Assembly: GCA_021734045.1 (NCBI GenBank)
Contig: JAIPJR010000032.1
Coordinates: 1 to 30,544 of the forward strand
Source: Fidelibacterota bacterium
Lineage (GTDB): Bacteria; Fidelibacterota; UBA8477
Direction: 5' to 3'
DNA: 30,544 nt
Shown here piece after piece: positions 17,241 through 25,066 of this stretch. Numbering within the stretch: the first letter of the stretch is position 1; each line of letters begins with the position of its first letter. A program made the position numbers and the translations under genes. The notes under the pieces are model-generated. The model had not been told where the DNA came from. It was given only the letters and a program-made list of their open reading frames with translations, and ran no database searches.

Positions 17241-18050
17241 ATGCTAACATTTTTTAAATACAGCGCAGCGGGTAACGATTTTGTCATCATGGATAACCGC
17301 GCGGGACTGCTGGAATTTCAATCCCACCATATCCGGAAATTGTGTGACCGGCATTTTGGCGTGGGCGCGGATGGCGTCTTACTGCTGGAAGGTGACCCGG
17401 CATCCGATTACAGGATGGTCTATTTCAATGCCGACGGCTCCCGGGGCGAGATGTGTGGGAATGGCGCCCGGGCTTTATGTGCCTTCGCACAGCGTCTGGA
17501 CATTCCGCAACGTAGCAACCGATTCCTGGCTGATGATGGCGTTCATGGTTACCGGGTGGATGCGGACGGAATCTGGATCGAGATTTTGGTGACACCGGAA
17601 CGTCGGGATATGGAAATTAACGGAAATAAGGCCGCCCTCATGCATACCGGTGTGCCCCATCTGGTCTTGCCGGTTGATTCGATAGCCACCACGCCGGTGA
17701 CGGAAATTGGTTACCCCCTGAGCCGGATTTCAGAGCGATTTCCCCAGGGAGCCAATATCAATTTTTTAGAAATCGGTGGTGAGGTCCACAAAGTACGCAC
17801 TTTTGAGCGTGGCGTGGATGCTGAAACACTGGCCTGCGGAACCGGCGCTACGGCAGTGGCATTATACCTCACCGGGAATCATCAGGCAGAATGGCCGGTG
17901 TCGCTGGAATTTCCCGGTGGCATACTGTCTATTGACTATCAGGATAATCGCTACTGGCTCACCGGCCCGGTCGAAATGGTCTTTGAAGGACGGACCAGAT
18001 GGGATAGGTTACAGCATTCAATCGAAAGAATTGAGGATGCCGGGAGATGA
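17241..18050 (+). CDS. dapF: Diaminopimelate epimerase
   Basis: A protein of about 269 residues (family about 275). It converts LL- to meso-diaminopimelate for lysine and peptidoglycan. The two catalytic cysteines are seen: C72 in EMCGNGARAL and C199 in LACGTGATAVA. The start motif FFKYSAAGNDFVIMD matches the family (usual form H-G-x-G-N-D-F; here S-A-A-G-N-D-F). The ATG at 17241 is preferred over the longer frame at 17208 because the conserved strand begins right there and AGAAGG lies just upstream. The other conserved stretches (FGVGADGVLLLE, MVYFNADGSRGEMCGN) are intact, so the enzyme should be active. Confidence 0.96.
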   Translation: MLTFFKYSAAGNDFVIMDNRAGLLEFQSHHIRKLCDRHFGVGADGVLLLEGDPASDYRMVYFNADGSRGEMCGNGARALCAFAQRLDIPQRSNRFLADDGVHGYRVDADGIWIEILVTPERRDMEINGNKAALMHTGVPHLVLPVDSIATTPVTEIGYPLSRISERFPQGANINFLEIGGEVHKVRTFERGVDAETLACGTGATAVALYLTGNHQAEWPVSLEFPGGILSIDYQDNRYWLTGPVEMVFEGRTRWDRLQHSIERIEDAGR

Positions 18051-18201
18051 ACCAGGAGGAAAACCTTAACCGGTTGAATCTCCAGACCGGACACAACAAA
18101 CGGAATCCTCACTGTAATTCATCAATTAAATGGAAAAACTGTGTGCCAATACGATTGAAAAGTATCAGGCTAAACAAAAGAAAACAGATTGAGGGGTGCT
18201 T

Positions 18202-19272
18202 ATGTCGTTTTATGCTGTGATAATGGCAGGAGGCGTGGGCAAGCGTTTCTGGCCACAAAGCCGCAAAAAACACCCTAAACAATTGCTCAATATCACCGGC
18301 GATCAAAGTATGTTGCGCCTTACGGTTGAGCGATTAAAACACCTGACCGACATCGGGCGGATTCTCATCGTGACCAACTCGGACCAGGAGTCCGGGATCC
18401 GGGAGGAGATTCCCGAATTACCGAAGGAAAATATTATCATTGAACCTGCGGGTAAGAATACCGCCCCGGCAATTGGACTAGCGGCCATTCATGTCCACAG
18501 TCGGGATAAAGATGCGGTTATGGGTGTGTTTCCTGCCGACCATTTGGTGGGTCAAACGGATAAATTTGTCAATTACCTGAACGAAGGCATTGCGGTGGCT
18601 CAGGAAACCCAGGGTCTCATTACATTTGGCGTGGTCCCAACCCGTCCTGCCACCGGATATGGCTATATTCAATTCAGCGACGCCAATCATCAGGTGAAAT
18701 CAGCCTTCCCCGTGAAAACATTCGCCGAAAAGCCTAACCCGGAAACCGCCCGGGCATTCCTGAAAAGCGGTGATTTCTTGTGGAACAGCGGCATGTTTGT
18801 CTGGACTACGCAAGCCATCCTGGCGGCCATTGAAAAATATATCCCGGAATTATATGACAGCCTGGAGAACATCCGGGAAGCCATGGGCAACAATGCATTC
18901 GAATCGGTCCTGACCATTGAATGGGCTACACTCCGCAGTGAATCGGTGGATTATGGCATTATGGAGAAAGCCGATAATGTGTGGGTGGTAAAAGTGGACT
19001 ATCCCTGGAATGATGTGGGCTCCTGGGACGCTGTGTATGAAATCAGTCAAAAAGATGAAAATGGTAATGTGGTCCAGGGCGATGTACTCATGCGTGACAG
19101 CTCCAATAATCTGGTTTTGGCTGGAAAACGCGCCGTCTCTCTCGTGGGAATTGACGGGCTCATTGTCATTGATACACCGGACGCACTTATGATTGTACGG
19201 CGAGGCGATTCGGAAGATGTAAAGCATGTCGTGGATGAATTGGAACACCAAAATCGAGAGGAATTGCTCTGA
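18202..19272 (+). CDS. manC: Mannose-1-phosphate guanylyltransferase
   Basis: A 356-residue sugar nucleotidyltransferase making GDP-mannose from mannose-1-phosphate and GTP. The N-terminal signature is VIMAGGVGKRFWPQSR, followed by HPKQLL with the PKQ motif; VFPADHLV, FAEKPNPETA and WNSGMFVW are the other family blocks. It has only the transferase and short beta-helix parts and no fused phosphomannose isomerase domain, so it is the stand-alone type. The ATG at 18202 is preferred to an in-frame GTG at 18196, because GAGGGG (18191-18196) is its ribosome site. A 151-base gap separates it from dapF. GDP-mannose feeds surface polysaccharides and glycolipids, consistent with a glycosyltransferase-like gene at the right edge. 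Confidence 0.95.
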   Translation: MSFYAVIMAGGVGKRFWPQSRKKHPKQLLNITGDQSMLRLTVERLKHLTDIGRILIVTNSDQESGIREEIPELPKENIIIEPAGKNTAPAIGLAAIHVHSRDKDAVMGVFPADHLVGQTDKFVNYLNEGIAVAQETQGLITFGVVPTRPATGYGYIQFSDANHQVKSAFPVKTFAEKPNPETARAFLKSGDFLWNSGMFVWTTQAILAAIEKYIPELYDSLENIREAMGNNAFESVLTIEWATLRSESVDYGIMEKADNVWVVKVDYPWNDVGSWDAVYEISQKDENGNVVQGDVLMRDSSNNLVLAGKRAVSLVGIDGLIVIDTPDALMIVRRGDSEDVKHVVDELEHQNREELL

Positions 19273-19274
19273 CC

Positions 19275-19577
19275 GTGAAACCGGAAGCAATCAAGACCGC
19301 TTTTGAAGAACTGGCTGAAAAATTGGGCTATACCGTCCGCTACGAAAAAGGCGATTTCCGTGGTGGTGCCTGTCGGGTGGACCGTGACCGGCAGATTATC
19401 ATTAATTCTGCAGCACCGCTTAATCACCAGAATTATGCCTTTGCCCGGGTTTTCGCCGAGATGAATCCGGACTTGATTGAGCAGCATTTTTTACTGCCGG
19501 AATTGCGTAAAATGCTGGATGACATTCGCACCGAAAATCAGCGCCGGGAGGCCATGGAGAATCATGCGCTGGACTGA
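19275..19577 (+). CDS. Small protein of unknown function between manC and the phosphatase
   Basis: A 100-residue soluble, charged protein that I do not recognise. It starts at GTG two bases after the manC stop and ends 14 bases inside the phosphatase gene, so it is tightly coupled to both. An N-terminal helix (AFEELAEKLGYTVRYEKGDF) leads to GGACRVDRDRQIIINSAAPL, which looks like a strand-turn-strand, then helices (FARVFAEMN, LLPELRKMLDDI). Codon use and the continuous gene run support it being real. I infer a small accessory or regulatory protein, possibly acting with the phosphatase. No cysteine or histidine site suggesting an enzyme is evident. Confidence 0.72.
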   Translation: MKPEAIKTAFEELAEKLGYTVRYEKGDFRGGACRVDRDRQIIINSAAPLNHQNYAFARVFAEMNPDLIEQHFLLPELRKMLDDIRTENQRREAMENHALD

Positions 19578-21510
19578 CCAGATCGTTTCCGGAATCCTTT
19601 TGATTATTATCCTATCGGCATGGACCGCCCTGATCCATGGCGTAATTGGTTTTGACCGGCACATCATCTGGGCCTTGATCATCCAGTCAACGGGTATCGC
19701 GATGACCTTTCGTATCGTGCAATCCGGTGTGGTGAAAGCTGTCCTGCGTGTTATTTCGTCGGACTATTACGACCGTTACCAGCGGCTCCGCCAATTGGTG
19801 AGCCAGGTCCGGGAAGCGGAAAATTACCACAACATGCTGGCAGAAATCAAAACCGCCTTGCTGGAGATTTTCGATATTGATGTCATCGCGGTGTTTGTCA
19901 AACAGGGCAGCGTGTACCGGATTGAATCCGCCTCTGCGCCTGCGCCAATCGTGTTGGAAGGTATTCAATGTGAGCTTGACCATCCCCTACCTGCCGCGCT
20001 GCGGGAGCATCGTCACTACATCATCCCGGTAAATTACAGCATCGAAGAATTGGCCGCAGATGAACGAGCAGACACCGCCATAAGCTACCAAAGTTTTAAG
20101 CTCTTTCGGTACGCCATTCCGCTGCGTACCCAGGGATTTCTGACCGGATTTATCCTGGTAAATCGCATTCCCGGTGACCTGCTGACCCGGCGGCCGGGCG
20201 TGGCATTTTCTCAGATCATCGACCAAATCGCGGTCATGCTGGACGTGAAAAAACTCGCCTACCGATTAGAAATGGAAGCGGATAAGAAGAACATTCTGGT
20301 TTCCATCAGCGAGCGGATTAACTCATCTGCCAGTCCGGCGGCCTTGTTCAATTCCATTCTGGACCAACTGGACCGGGTTATGCCCTTCGATGCCTGTGGT
20401 GTCTTTCTCACGGCCAAAGATGAAGTAACTATCGATAAGTTTATCCAACGCGGCTATGACCGGCGGCGACTGAATCCACTCAAACTGAAAATCGGTCGGG
20501 GCATTGTGGGCAAATGTATCGCGATGCGGAAACCCTTTATGGCCCGGGATATTCGCAAGGATAAATCTTACATCGCCGGTCGCAACGAAACCCGGTCCGA
20601 ATTGTGTGTACCCATTGTGGCAGGAAATCGCTGCTGGGGTGCGGTGAATCTGGAATCGAACCGTATCGCAGCTTACACAATGGAAGATCAGCAATTTCTG
20701 GAGACCATTGCCACCCAGGCCGGTATAGCAATTGAGAATCTCGACCTGCAATCCCGCATGATGGAGCACCGGTTTGGGGAAGACATGGACCGGGCGGAAC
20801 AAATCCAGCGCTCGTTATTACCGGGCGATCTGCCCAACCACCCGGAGATGGAATTTGACCTGCAATTTGTTCCCTCGATGCAAATCAGCGGGGATTTTTA
20901 TGATTTGAAAGCCGAAGGCGAACAGAAATTTCTCCTGGCTATCGGTGATGTGGTGGGAAAAGGCATTCCCGGCGCCCTGCTCATGTCCAATTTTTACGCT
21001 GCCTATCAGAGTGAAATTAAATCGTCCCATTCTTTAGGCGAAGTGATGCAGGTTCTGAATCGACAGCTCACGGAGAATCTGGATGTGAGTCGTGAAATCA
21101 CCTTTTTCCTCAGCCGGGTGGATCTGGAGCGGGGTGTCTTGAACTATGTGAATGCAGGTCATCCGCCGCCCATGATTTTTCACAGGGATGGCACCTGGGA
21201 GCGACTGGAAGTGGGCGGACCGATTCTGGGTGCGGATAAAAATGCCGACTACCCGGTGGCGGAAGTAGCTCTGGTGAAAGAAGACCTGCTGGTGTTATAC
21301 ACGGACGGTGCCACGGAAGCCATCGATCCCTCACGCCAATTGTTTGACGAACAAGGTGTCATCGACTGCGTACAGGAAAATCTGGCCTCCCCGGTGGATG
21401 TGATTGGTTCAACACTGCTGGAACGCATTTACCAATTTACCAAGAGCAATCTTTTGAAGGACGATGTCACGCTGATATTGGCCCGCTATCAGCCCGGTGG
21501 AAATAAATGA
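19564..21510 (+). CDS. Membrane-anchored GAF-domain PP2C (SpoIIE/RsbU-type) phosphatase
   Basis: A 648-residue protein starting at the ATG at 19564; the longer frame from 19477 would overlap the previous gene by 101 bases and begins with non-family sequence. Residues 5-50 hold two membrane helices. Residues about 75-215 look like a degenerate GAF domain, and about 242-395 are a clear GAF domain (LKIGRGIVGKCIAMRKPF, WGAVNLESN). From about 410 the SpoIIE/PP2C catalytic domain follows: EQIQRSLLPGDLP, SGDFYD, IGDVVGKGIPGALLM, NAGHPPP, LYTDGATEA and DDVTLILAR, giving the metal-binding aspartates. Such enzymes dephosphorylate anti-anti-sigma (STAS) proteins in partner-switching stress pathways. No sigma, anti-sigma or STAS gene is nearby, so its target is unlinked. 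Confidence 0.92.
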   Translation: MRWTDQIVSGILLIIILSAWTALIHGVIGFDRHIIWALIIQSTGIAMTFRIVQSGVVKAVLRVISSDYYDRYQRLRQLVSQVREAENYHNMLAEIKTALLEIFDIDVIAVFVKQGSVYRIESASAPAPIVLEGIQCELDHPLPAALREHRHYIIPVNYSIEELAADERADTAISYQSFKLFRYAIPLRTQGFLTGFILVNRIPGDLLTRRPGVAFSQIIDQIAVMLDVKKLAYRLEMEADKKNILVSISERINSSASPAALFNSILDQLDRVMPFDACGVFLTAKDEVTIDKFIQRGYDRRRLNPLKLKIGRGIVGKCIAMRKPFMARDIRKDKSYIAGRNETRSELCVPIVAGNRCWGAVNLESNRIAAYTMEDQQFLETIATQAGIAIENLDLQSRMMEHRFGEDMDRAEQIQRSLLPGDLPNHPEMEFDLQFVPSMQISGDFYDLKAEGEQKFLLAIGDVVGKGIPGALLMSNFYAAYQSEIKSSHSLGEVMQVLNRQLTENLDVSREITFFLSRVDLERGVLNYVNAGHPPPMIFHRDGTWERLEVGGPILGADKNADYPVAEVALVKEDLLVLYTDGATEAIDPSRQLFDEQGVIDCVQENLASPVDVIGSTLLERIYQFTKSNLLKDDVTLILARYQPGGNK

Positions 21511-21786
21511 AATTTTACACCCCAATCAGTGACGGATCATTCGGAATGATTTTTGAAGAGAAATGAGCGCTATGCAACCAATGATTGTCTATAGAGGAGG
21601 ACTGCTCCGGTTCACACCGGGGCGAAAACGCCGGTTTTCCCTGTGTGGGCGCGGGGTCACCTGTTAGATTTACGCGCCAACGCAGATAATAATCCATATG
21701 CTGATTACATTTTCAATAGCAACCCCCCTTACAATCATTCAAACTGATAAAATATCACCAAAACTTGTTCCACGAGGAGGAAGGTC
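21511..21786 (+). other. 276-base intergenic region with GC-rich hairpins before the EF-G-like gene
   Basis: No gene of convincing composition was found. Besides the weak hairpin at 21536-21554, ACCGG (21616-21620) and CCGGT (21631-21635) form a stem extended by CG/CG, with an A-rich loop and a TTTT run after it. The flanking CACAC and GTGTG can form an outer stem. This could be a leader element or attenuator of the downstream gene, or a second terminator. The gene's ribosome site, GAGGAGGAAGG, lies just before its ATG. Confidence 0.4.
21536..21554 (+). terminator. Weak hairpin with T tract after the phosphatase gene
   Basis: ATCAT (21536-21540) pairs with ATGAT (21546-21550) around a TCGGA loop, followed by TTTT. 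The stem is short (five pairs), so termination would be partial. It is the only terminator-like element right after the plus-strand run. Confidence 0.4.
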
Positions 21787-23856
21787 ATGAAAGAGTATCA
21801 TGTGAAGGATATCCGTAACGTTGCCATTGTGGGCCACGCCGCCACCGGAAAAACCAGTCTGGTGGAGGCGATGCTTTACGCTACCGGAGCCACAACCCGC
21901 CTGGGTAATGTGAATGAAGGGAATACCAAATCCGATTACCTGTCAGCGGAAATTGAACGGCAACATTCTATTAGTACCGCCCTGCTGACCGTGGAGTGGA
22001 ATAGCTCAAAATTCAACATCCTGGATGCTCCCGGCGCCTCGGATTTTATCGGCGACGCCCTGAGCGCGGTGCGGGTTGCCGACGTGGGGTTGATTTCCGT
22101 GAGTGGCACCTCCGGTCTGGAAATGGGTACCGAGGTCATGTGGAATTTCTGTGAACAATTCAAAATTCCCCGAATTTTCGTGATAAATATGCTGGACAAA
22201 GAGCATGTGAATTTCCGTGGTGCTTTCGACGCCTTGAAATCGAGTTTTGGTAATCATGTCACCCTGCTCCAAATCCCCATCGGGGAGGGTGTTGGTTTTC
22301 ACAAAATCGCCGATATCATTCGCAAAAAAGTCCTGGTGTTCGATACCAAGTCGGGCAAGTACACCCAGGAAGATATTCCTGCCGACCTGAAAGACGAAGT
22401 GGACCAGCTCCATCTGGAACTGGTGGAACAGGTAGCCGAGACCGATGATTCGCTGATGGAAAAATATTTTGAAGAGGGCTCGCTCAGCGAGGATGATTTG
22501 CGGGCCGGTTTGCGGGATGGTATTATCCACAAACAGATTTTTCCCGTGTTTTGTACCGCTGCCGCGGCAATGACCGGTGTAACCCGGTTATTGGAAATTA
22601 TCGAGAAATATGTCCCTTCACCAGCTGAGACGCTGCCGGAAATCACCACCGAGGGAACCGAACTGGTGTGTGACGAAAATGGCAATGCCGCAGCTTATGT
22701 ATTCAAAACATCCAGCGAAGCGCATGTGGGTGAATTAAGCTTTTTCCGGGTCTATTCCGGCAAAGTGGTAAGCAATATGGACATGGTGAATAAATCCCGT
22801 AATACCACGGAGCGCCTGGGGCACATCTATATTGTGAATGGCCACGATCGTCACGAAATCAGTGCCCTCATGGCCGGTGACATCGGTGCCACAGTTAAAC
22901 TGAAGGACACGCACACCGGCGACACCCTCTCCCATCCCAAATCACCCGTGGTTATCAAACCGGTGGAATATCCGCCCCCAAACATCCAGGCCGCCATTGT
23001 TGCCAAAGCCAAAGGTGAAGAGGAAAAAATTAGTGCTGGTCTGGTAATGCTCCATGATGAAGACCCCACATTCTTCTATGAAGTCGATCCCGAATTGGGG
23101 CAAACCATTATCAGCGGCCAGGGGGAATTGCAGCTCCAAATCGCCTTTAATAAACTGAAAGAACGCTATAAAGTTGATGTGCTCATGGTGGAGCCAAAAA
23201 TCGCCTATCGTGAGACCATTAAAGGCAATGGCGAATCAAAATATCGTCATAAAAAACAGAGTGGCGGTGCCGGTCAATTCGCCGAAGTATGGATGCGGGT
23301 AGAATCCCTCCCCCGCGGTGAAGGATTGGTGTTTGAAGAGACTTTGGTGGGTCAGAATGTGGACCGCGTTTTTGTGCCCTCCGTGGAAAAAGGTGTGAAA
23401 GCCACATCCCAGAACGGTCCGCTGGCTGGTTACCCGGTGGTGGATGTGAAAGCCGTTTTCTACGATGGGAAGATGCACCCGGTGGACTCAAAGGACATTG
23501 CGTTCCAAATCGCCGGGAAAGCCGCATTCAAGGAAGCCTTCCTGCAAGCCAAACCCTGCCTTTTGGAACCGATTTTTGACATCGAGGTGTCGGTCCCGGA
23601 GGAATTCATGGGCGACGTGATGGGTGATATCACTGCCCGACGCGGCCGGATTGGTGGCATGGACACGGATGGTCACTTTCAGGTTTTGAAAGCCAAAGTA
23701 CCACTGGCCAATTTATACAAATACTCCACGGTGCTGCGGTCGATTACCCAGGGAAAAGCATCCCACCGGCAGAAATTCAGCCACTACGAGGAAGTGCCTC
23801 GCGATGAGGAGCAAAAAATCATCGCTGCCGCTAAAGCTGCCAAAGAAGAAGAATAA
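21787..23856 (+). CDS. Elongation factor G-like translational GTPase (EF-G-2/FusA2 type)
   Basis: A 689-residue protein with all five EF-G domains: GTP-binding domain to about residue 270, domain II, domain III (GQGELQLQIAFNKLKERYKV), domain IV (YRHKKQSGGAGQFAEVWMRV) and domain V (DVMGDITARRGRIGGMDTDG). The GTPase motifs depart from canonical EF-G: P-loop is GHAATGKT (16-23) rather than GHIDAGKT; the G3 motif is DAPGASDF (80-87), with alanine where the catalytic histidine of DTPGHVDF stands; the G4 is NMLD (134-137), lacking the NKxD lysine. EF-G-2 paralogues are known to vary at G3. It is probably a paralogue acting in a specialised step rather than the main EF-G. A strong AGGAGGAAGG ribosome site precedes the ATG. 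Confidence 0.9.
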   Translation: MKEYHVKDIRNVAIVGHAATGKTSLVEAMLYATGATTRLGNVNEGNTKSDYLSAEIERQHSISTALLTVEWNSSKFNILDAPGASDFIGDALSAVRVADVGLISVSGTSGLEMGTEVMWNFCEQFKIPRIFVINMLDKEHVNFRGAFDALKSSFGNHVTLLQIPIGEGVGFHKIADIIRKKVLVFDTKSGKYTQEDIPADLKDEVDQLHLELVEQVAETDDSLMEKYFEEGSLSEDDLRAGLRDGIIHKQIFPVFCTAAAAMTGVTRLLEIIEKYVPSPAETLPEITTEGTELVCDENGNAAAYVFKTSSEAHVGELSFFRVYSGKVVSNMDMVNKSRNTTERLGHIYIVNGHDRHEISALMAGDIGATVKLKDTHTGDTLSHPKSPVVIKPVEYPPPNIQAAIVAKAKGEEEKISAGLVMLHDEDPTFFYEVDPELGQTIISGQGELQLQIAFNKLKERYKVDVLMVEPKIAYRETIKGNGESKYRHKKQSGGAGQFAEVWMRVESLPRGEGLVFEETLVGQNVDRVFVPSVEKGVKATSQNGPLAGYPVVDVKAVFYDGKMHPVDSKDIAFQIAGKAAFKEAFLQAKPCLLEPIFDIEVSVPEEFMGDVMGDITARRGRIGGMDTDGHFQVLKAKVPLANLYKYSTVLRSITQGKASHRQKFSHYEEVPRDEEQKIIAAAKAAKEEE

Positions 23857-23865
23857 TCCGAAGCT

Positions 23866-23916
23866 GCATTCGGGTAGCGTCTCTCTCGCGGCGTACTGGG
23901 GCGCTACCCGAAATGC
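23866..23916. terminator. Long inverted repeat after the EF-G-like gene
   Basis: GCATTCGGGTAGCG (23866-23879) pairs with CGCTACCCGAAATGC (23902-23916), a 14-bp stem with one bulged A and a 22-base loop. No T tract follows, so it may be a factor-dependent terminator or a 3' stabilising structure. Confidence 0.45.
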
Positions 23917-23991
23917 GATAAGACCTTACGAGAGGTGTCCTCTTGAGTTCATCGGCAATCATTACTTGGTTTAACAATAATAGAAAGAATT

Positions 23992-24489
23992 ATGGATAAA
24001 CTCTGGGCTCCCTGGCGAATGGAATACATCCTCTCGGAAAAATCTGAGGATCCGGGCTGCATTTTTTGTAATAAAAGCCAACCGGAGGCAAATGATCGTA
24101 AAAATCTGGTCCTTTTCCGGGGTCAACACGCCTTTATCCTTATGAACCTATATCCGTACAACAATGGTCACCTGATGATTGCACCCTATGAGCATGTGGA
24201 TTCACTGGAAAAGCTTTCCCTGGAAACGCTCACGGAGGTGATGGCGTTGGTCCAAAAATCAGTGGGGCTACTGCGGAAAACCATGCGGGCTGAGGGATTC
24301 AACCTGGGTGTGAATCAAGGGAAAATCGCCGGAGCGGGTATCGCGGAGCATCTCCATTTTCATATTGTCCCCCGCTGGGCGGGCGACACCAATTTTATGC
24401 CGGTTACCGGTCACACCAAGGTGATGGTTCAGGGACTGACCGAAACCTTTGACCGGTTAAAAGAGGCTTTTGATCATTTGTCGGAGTGA
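23992..24489 (+). CDS. HIT family hydrolase (Ap4A phosphorylase/hydrolase-like)
   Basis: A 165-residue histidine-triad protein. The triad motif HLHFHIVPRW has H120, H122 and H124, with H122 as the likely nucleophile. The N terminus, DKLWAPWRMEYI, followed by GCIFC (C23, C26), is typical of the Ap4A-phosphorylase-like HIT subgroup, in which the cysteine pair may bind zinc. NLYPYNNGHLMIAPYEHV is the conserved N-P-x-N-x-G-H stretch. Such enzymes cleave nucleoside 5'-phosphate esters such as Ap4A or AMP-lysine; the substrate here is unproven. It follows the EF-G-like gene after 135 bases that include a long hairpin. Confidence 0.93.
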   Translation: MDKLWAPWRMEYILSEKSEDPGCIFCNKSQPEANDRKNLVLFRGQHAFILMNLYPYNNGHLMIAPYEHVDSLEKLSLETLTEVMALVQKSVGLLRKTMRAEGFNLGVNQGKIAGAGIAEHLHFHIVPRWAGDTNFMPVTGHTKVMVQGLTETFDRLKEAFDHLSE

Positions 24490-24544
24490 ATAGCCAAAAA
24501 AGGCGGGATAAAATGTTTCTTTTCCCCGCGCTTCGCTGACGAAA

Positions 24545-24625
24545 ATCACAAATCCCACCCCCCCCAAAAGAAAACTCAAATAAATTCAAAACCTCAATCT
24601 CCAATGACCAAAACAGGCCTGAGGA
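24545..24625 (+). repeat. CA-rich dispersed repeat, copy A
   Basis: Begins ATCACAAATCCCA and runs through CTCAATCTCCAATGACCAAAAC to GGCCTGAGGA. It matches copies B and C further right, but carries a run of eight C residues and a small rearrangement in the middle. Non-coding. Confidence 0.65.
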
Positions 24626-24788
24626 ATACGAAATATCTTTATTTCGTCATCCCGGATTTGATTCGGGATCTTCATTAAAATGGTGTTTAAGACCCTGAAA
24701 CAAGTTCAAGGTGGCGCAGAAGGGTTATCCGCGGACTAACTACCCGGCGAGAGTACATATTTGTAGCAAGTGGTTATGCTCTTACACC

Positions 24789-24812
24789 AAAAAGGCTGGA
24801 TTAATCCAGCCT
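24789..24812 (-). terminator. Minus-strand Rho-independent terminator after the tRNA-like segment
   Basis: A perfect 20-base palindrome at 24793-24812 (arms AGGCTGGATT and AATCCAGCCT) is followed on the minus strand by TTTTT (24789-24793 on plus is AAAAA). It would end any transcript coming leftward through the tRNA-like segment. Confidence 0.7.
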
Positions 24813-24822
24813 CAATAGCATT

Positions 24823-24919
24823 GCTCCTGAGGAGAGACTGGCTGAACCTCATCCGGCTTCTGCCGAATTCCTTCGCCTCTACTGCGTGGTCGAACTCCGC
24901 ATTCCATGCGATGGAATGC
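24823..24919 (-). other. tRNA-3'-end-like segment with hairpins (possible broken tRNA gene or small RNA)
   Basis: Bases 24823-24839 match the 3' end (T-arm and acceptor) of the tRNA-Asn at 24987-25003 in 16 of 17 positions. As in the real tRNA, a terminator follows directly on the minus strand. The upstream part (24854-24919) is not tRNA-like; it contains a CGGC/GCCG hairpin with a four-base loop and a 9-bp perfect hairpin GCATTCCAT/ATGGAATGC. I infer a tRNA gene whose 5' part was replaced, or a small RNA built on a tRNA end and its terminator. Confidence 0.45.
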
Positions 24920-24946
24920 TTGTTCTTTCTCATCTTAACCCTCAAT

Positions 24947-24986
24947 AATTATAAAAGGGCACCCACCTGGGTGCCCTTTTATAATT
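24947..24986. terminator. Bidirectional terminator of tRNA-Asn
   Basis: A 40-base inverted repeat with 19 pairs around a two-base centre: GGGCACCC/GGGTGCCC core flanked by AAAA and TTTT. It begins two bases after the tRNA discriminator base on the minus strand and would work on both strands. Confidence 0.92.
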
Positions 24987-24987
24987 G

Positions 24988-25059
24988 CTCCGGAGGAGAG
25001 ACTCGAACTCCCAACCTAGTGGTTAACAGCCACCCGCTCTACCATTGAGCTACTCCGGA
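24988..25059 (-). tRNA. tRNA-Asn(GTT)
   Basis: On the minus strand all arms pair fully: acceptor TCCGGAG/CTCCGGA, D stem GCTC/GAGC with loop AATGGTA, anticodon stem GGTGG/CCACT with loop CTGTTAA (anticodon GTT, Asn), variable AGGTT, T stem GGGAG/CTCTC with loop TTCGAGT, discriminator G. The length is 72 bases. CCA is not encoded (the next bases are CAATT), so it is added post-transcriptionally. A strong terminator follows. Its G34 is a normal substrate of the Tgt encoded at 13677-14819. Confidence 0.97.
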
Positions 25060-25066
25060 TGATATG

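Larger units (their letters stand above)
24490..24946. other. Gene-poor region with repeats and hairpins
   Basis: No gene is supported here. The stretch holds a copy of the CA-rich repeat (24545-24625), a short hairpin ATCCCG/CGGGAT (24649-24669), the unit GACCCTGAAACAAGTTC (24691-24707), a perfect 20-base palindrome with an A run (24789-24812), a tRNA 3'-end-like segment (24823-24839), a CGGC/GCCG hairpin (24854-24865) and a 9-bp perfect hairpin (24899-24919). The mixture suggests decayed mobile or tRNA-derived sequence. Confidence 0.6.

Noticed and set aside
18130-18192. 20-codon frame between dapF and manC
   Set aside because: It starts with ATG and ends just before manC, but has no ribosome site and a lysine-rich, low-information sequence; too weak to call a leader peptide.
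19477-19563. Extended N terminus of the phosphatase
   Set aside because: It overlaps the preceding gene by 101 bases in another frame and adds cysteine-rich sequence that does not fit before the first membrane helix.
24555-24566. Run of eight C residues as a phase-variation tract
   Set aside because: It is in non-coding repeat sequence with no gene or promoter close enough to be switched.
24736-24945. 69-residue minus-strand frame over the tRNA-like segment
   Set aside because: It reads through a perfect palindrome and a terminator, with no ribosome site; better explained as non-coding structure.
24770-25048. 92-residue plus-strand frame across the tRNA region
   Set aside because: Its C-terminal part is antisense to tRNA-Asn and the rest crosses hairpins and a terminator; composition is not that of a protein gene.
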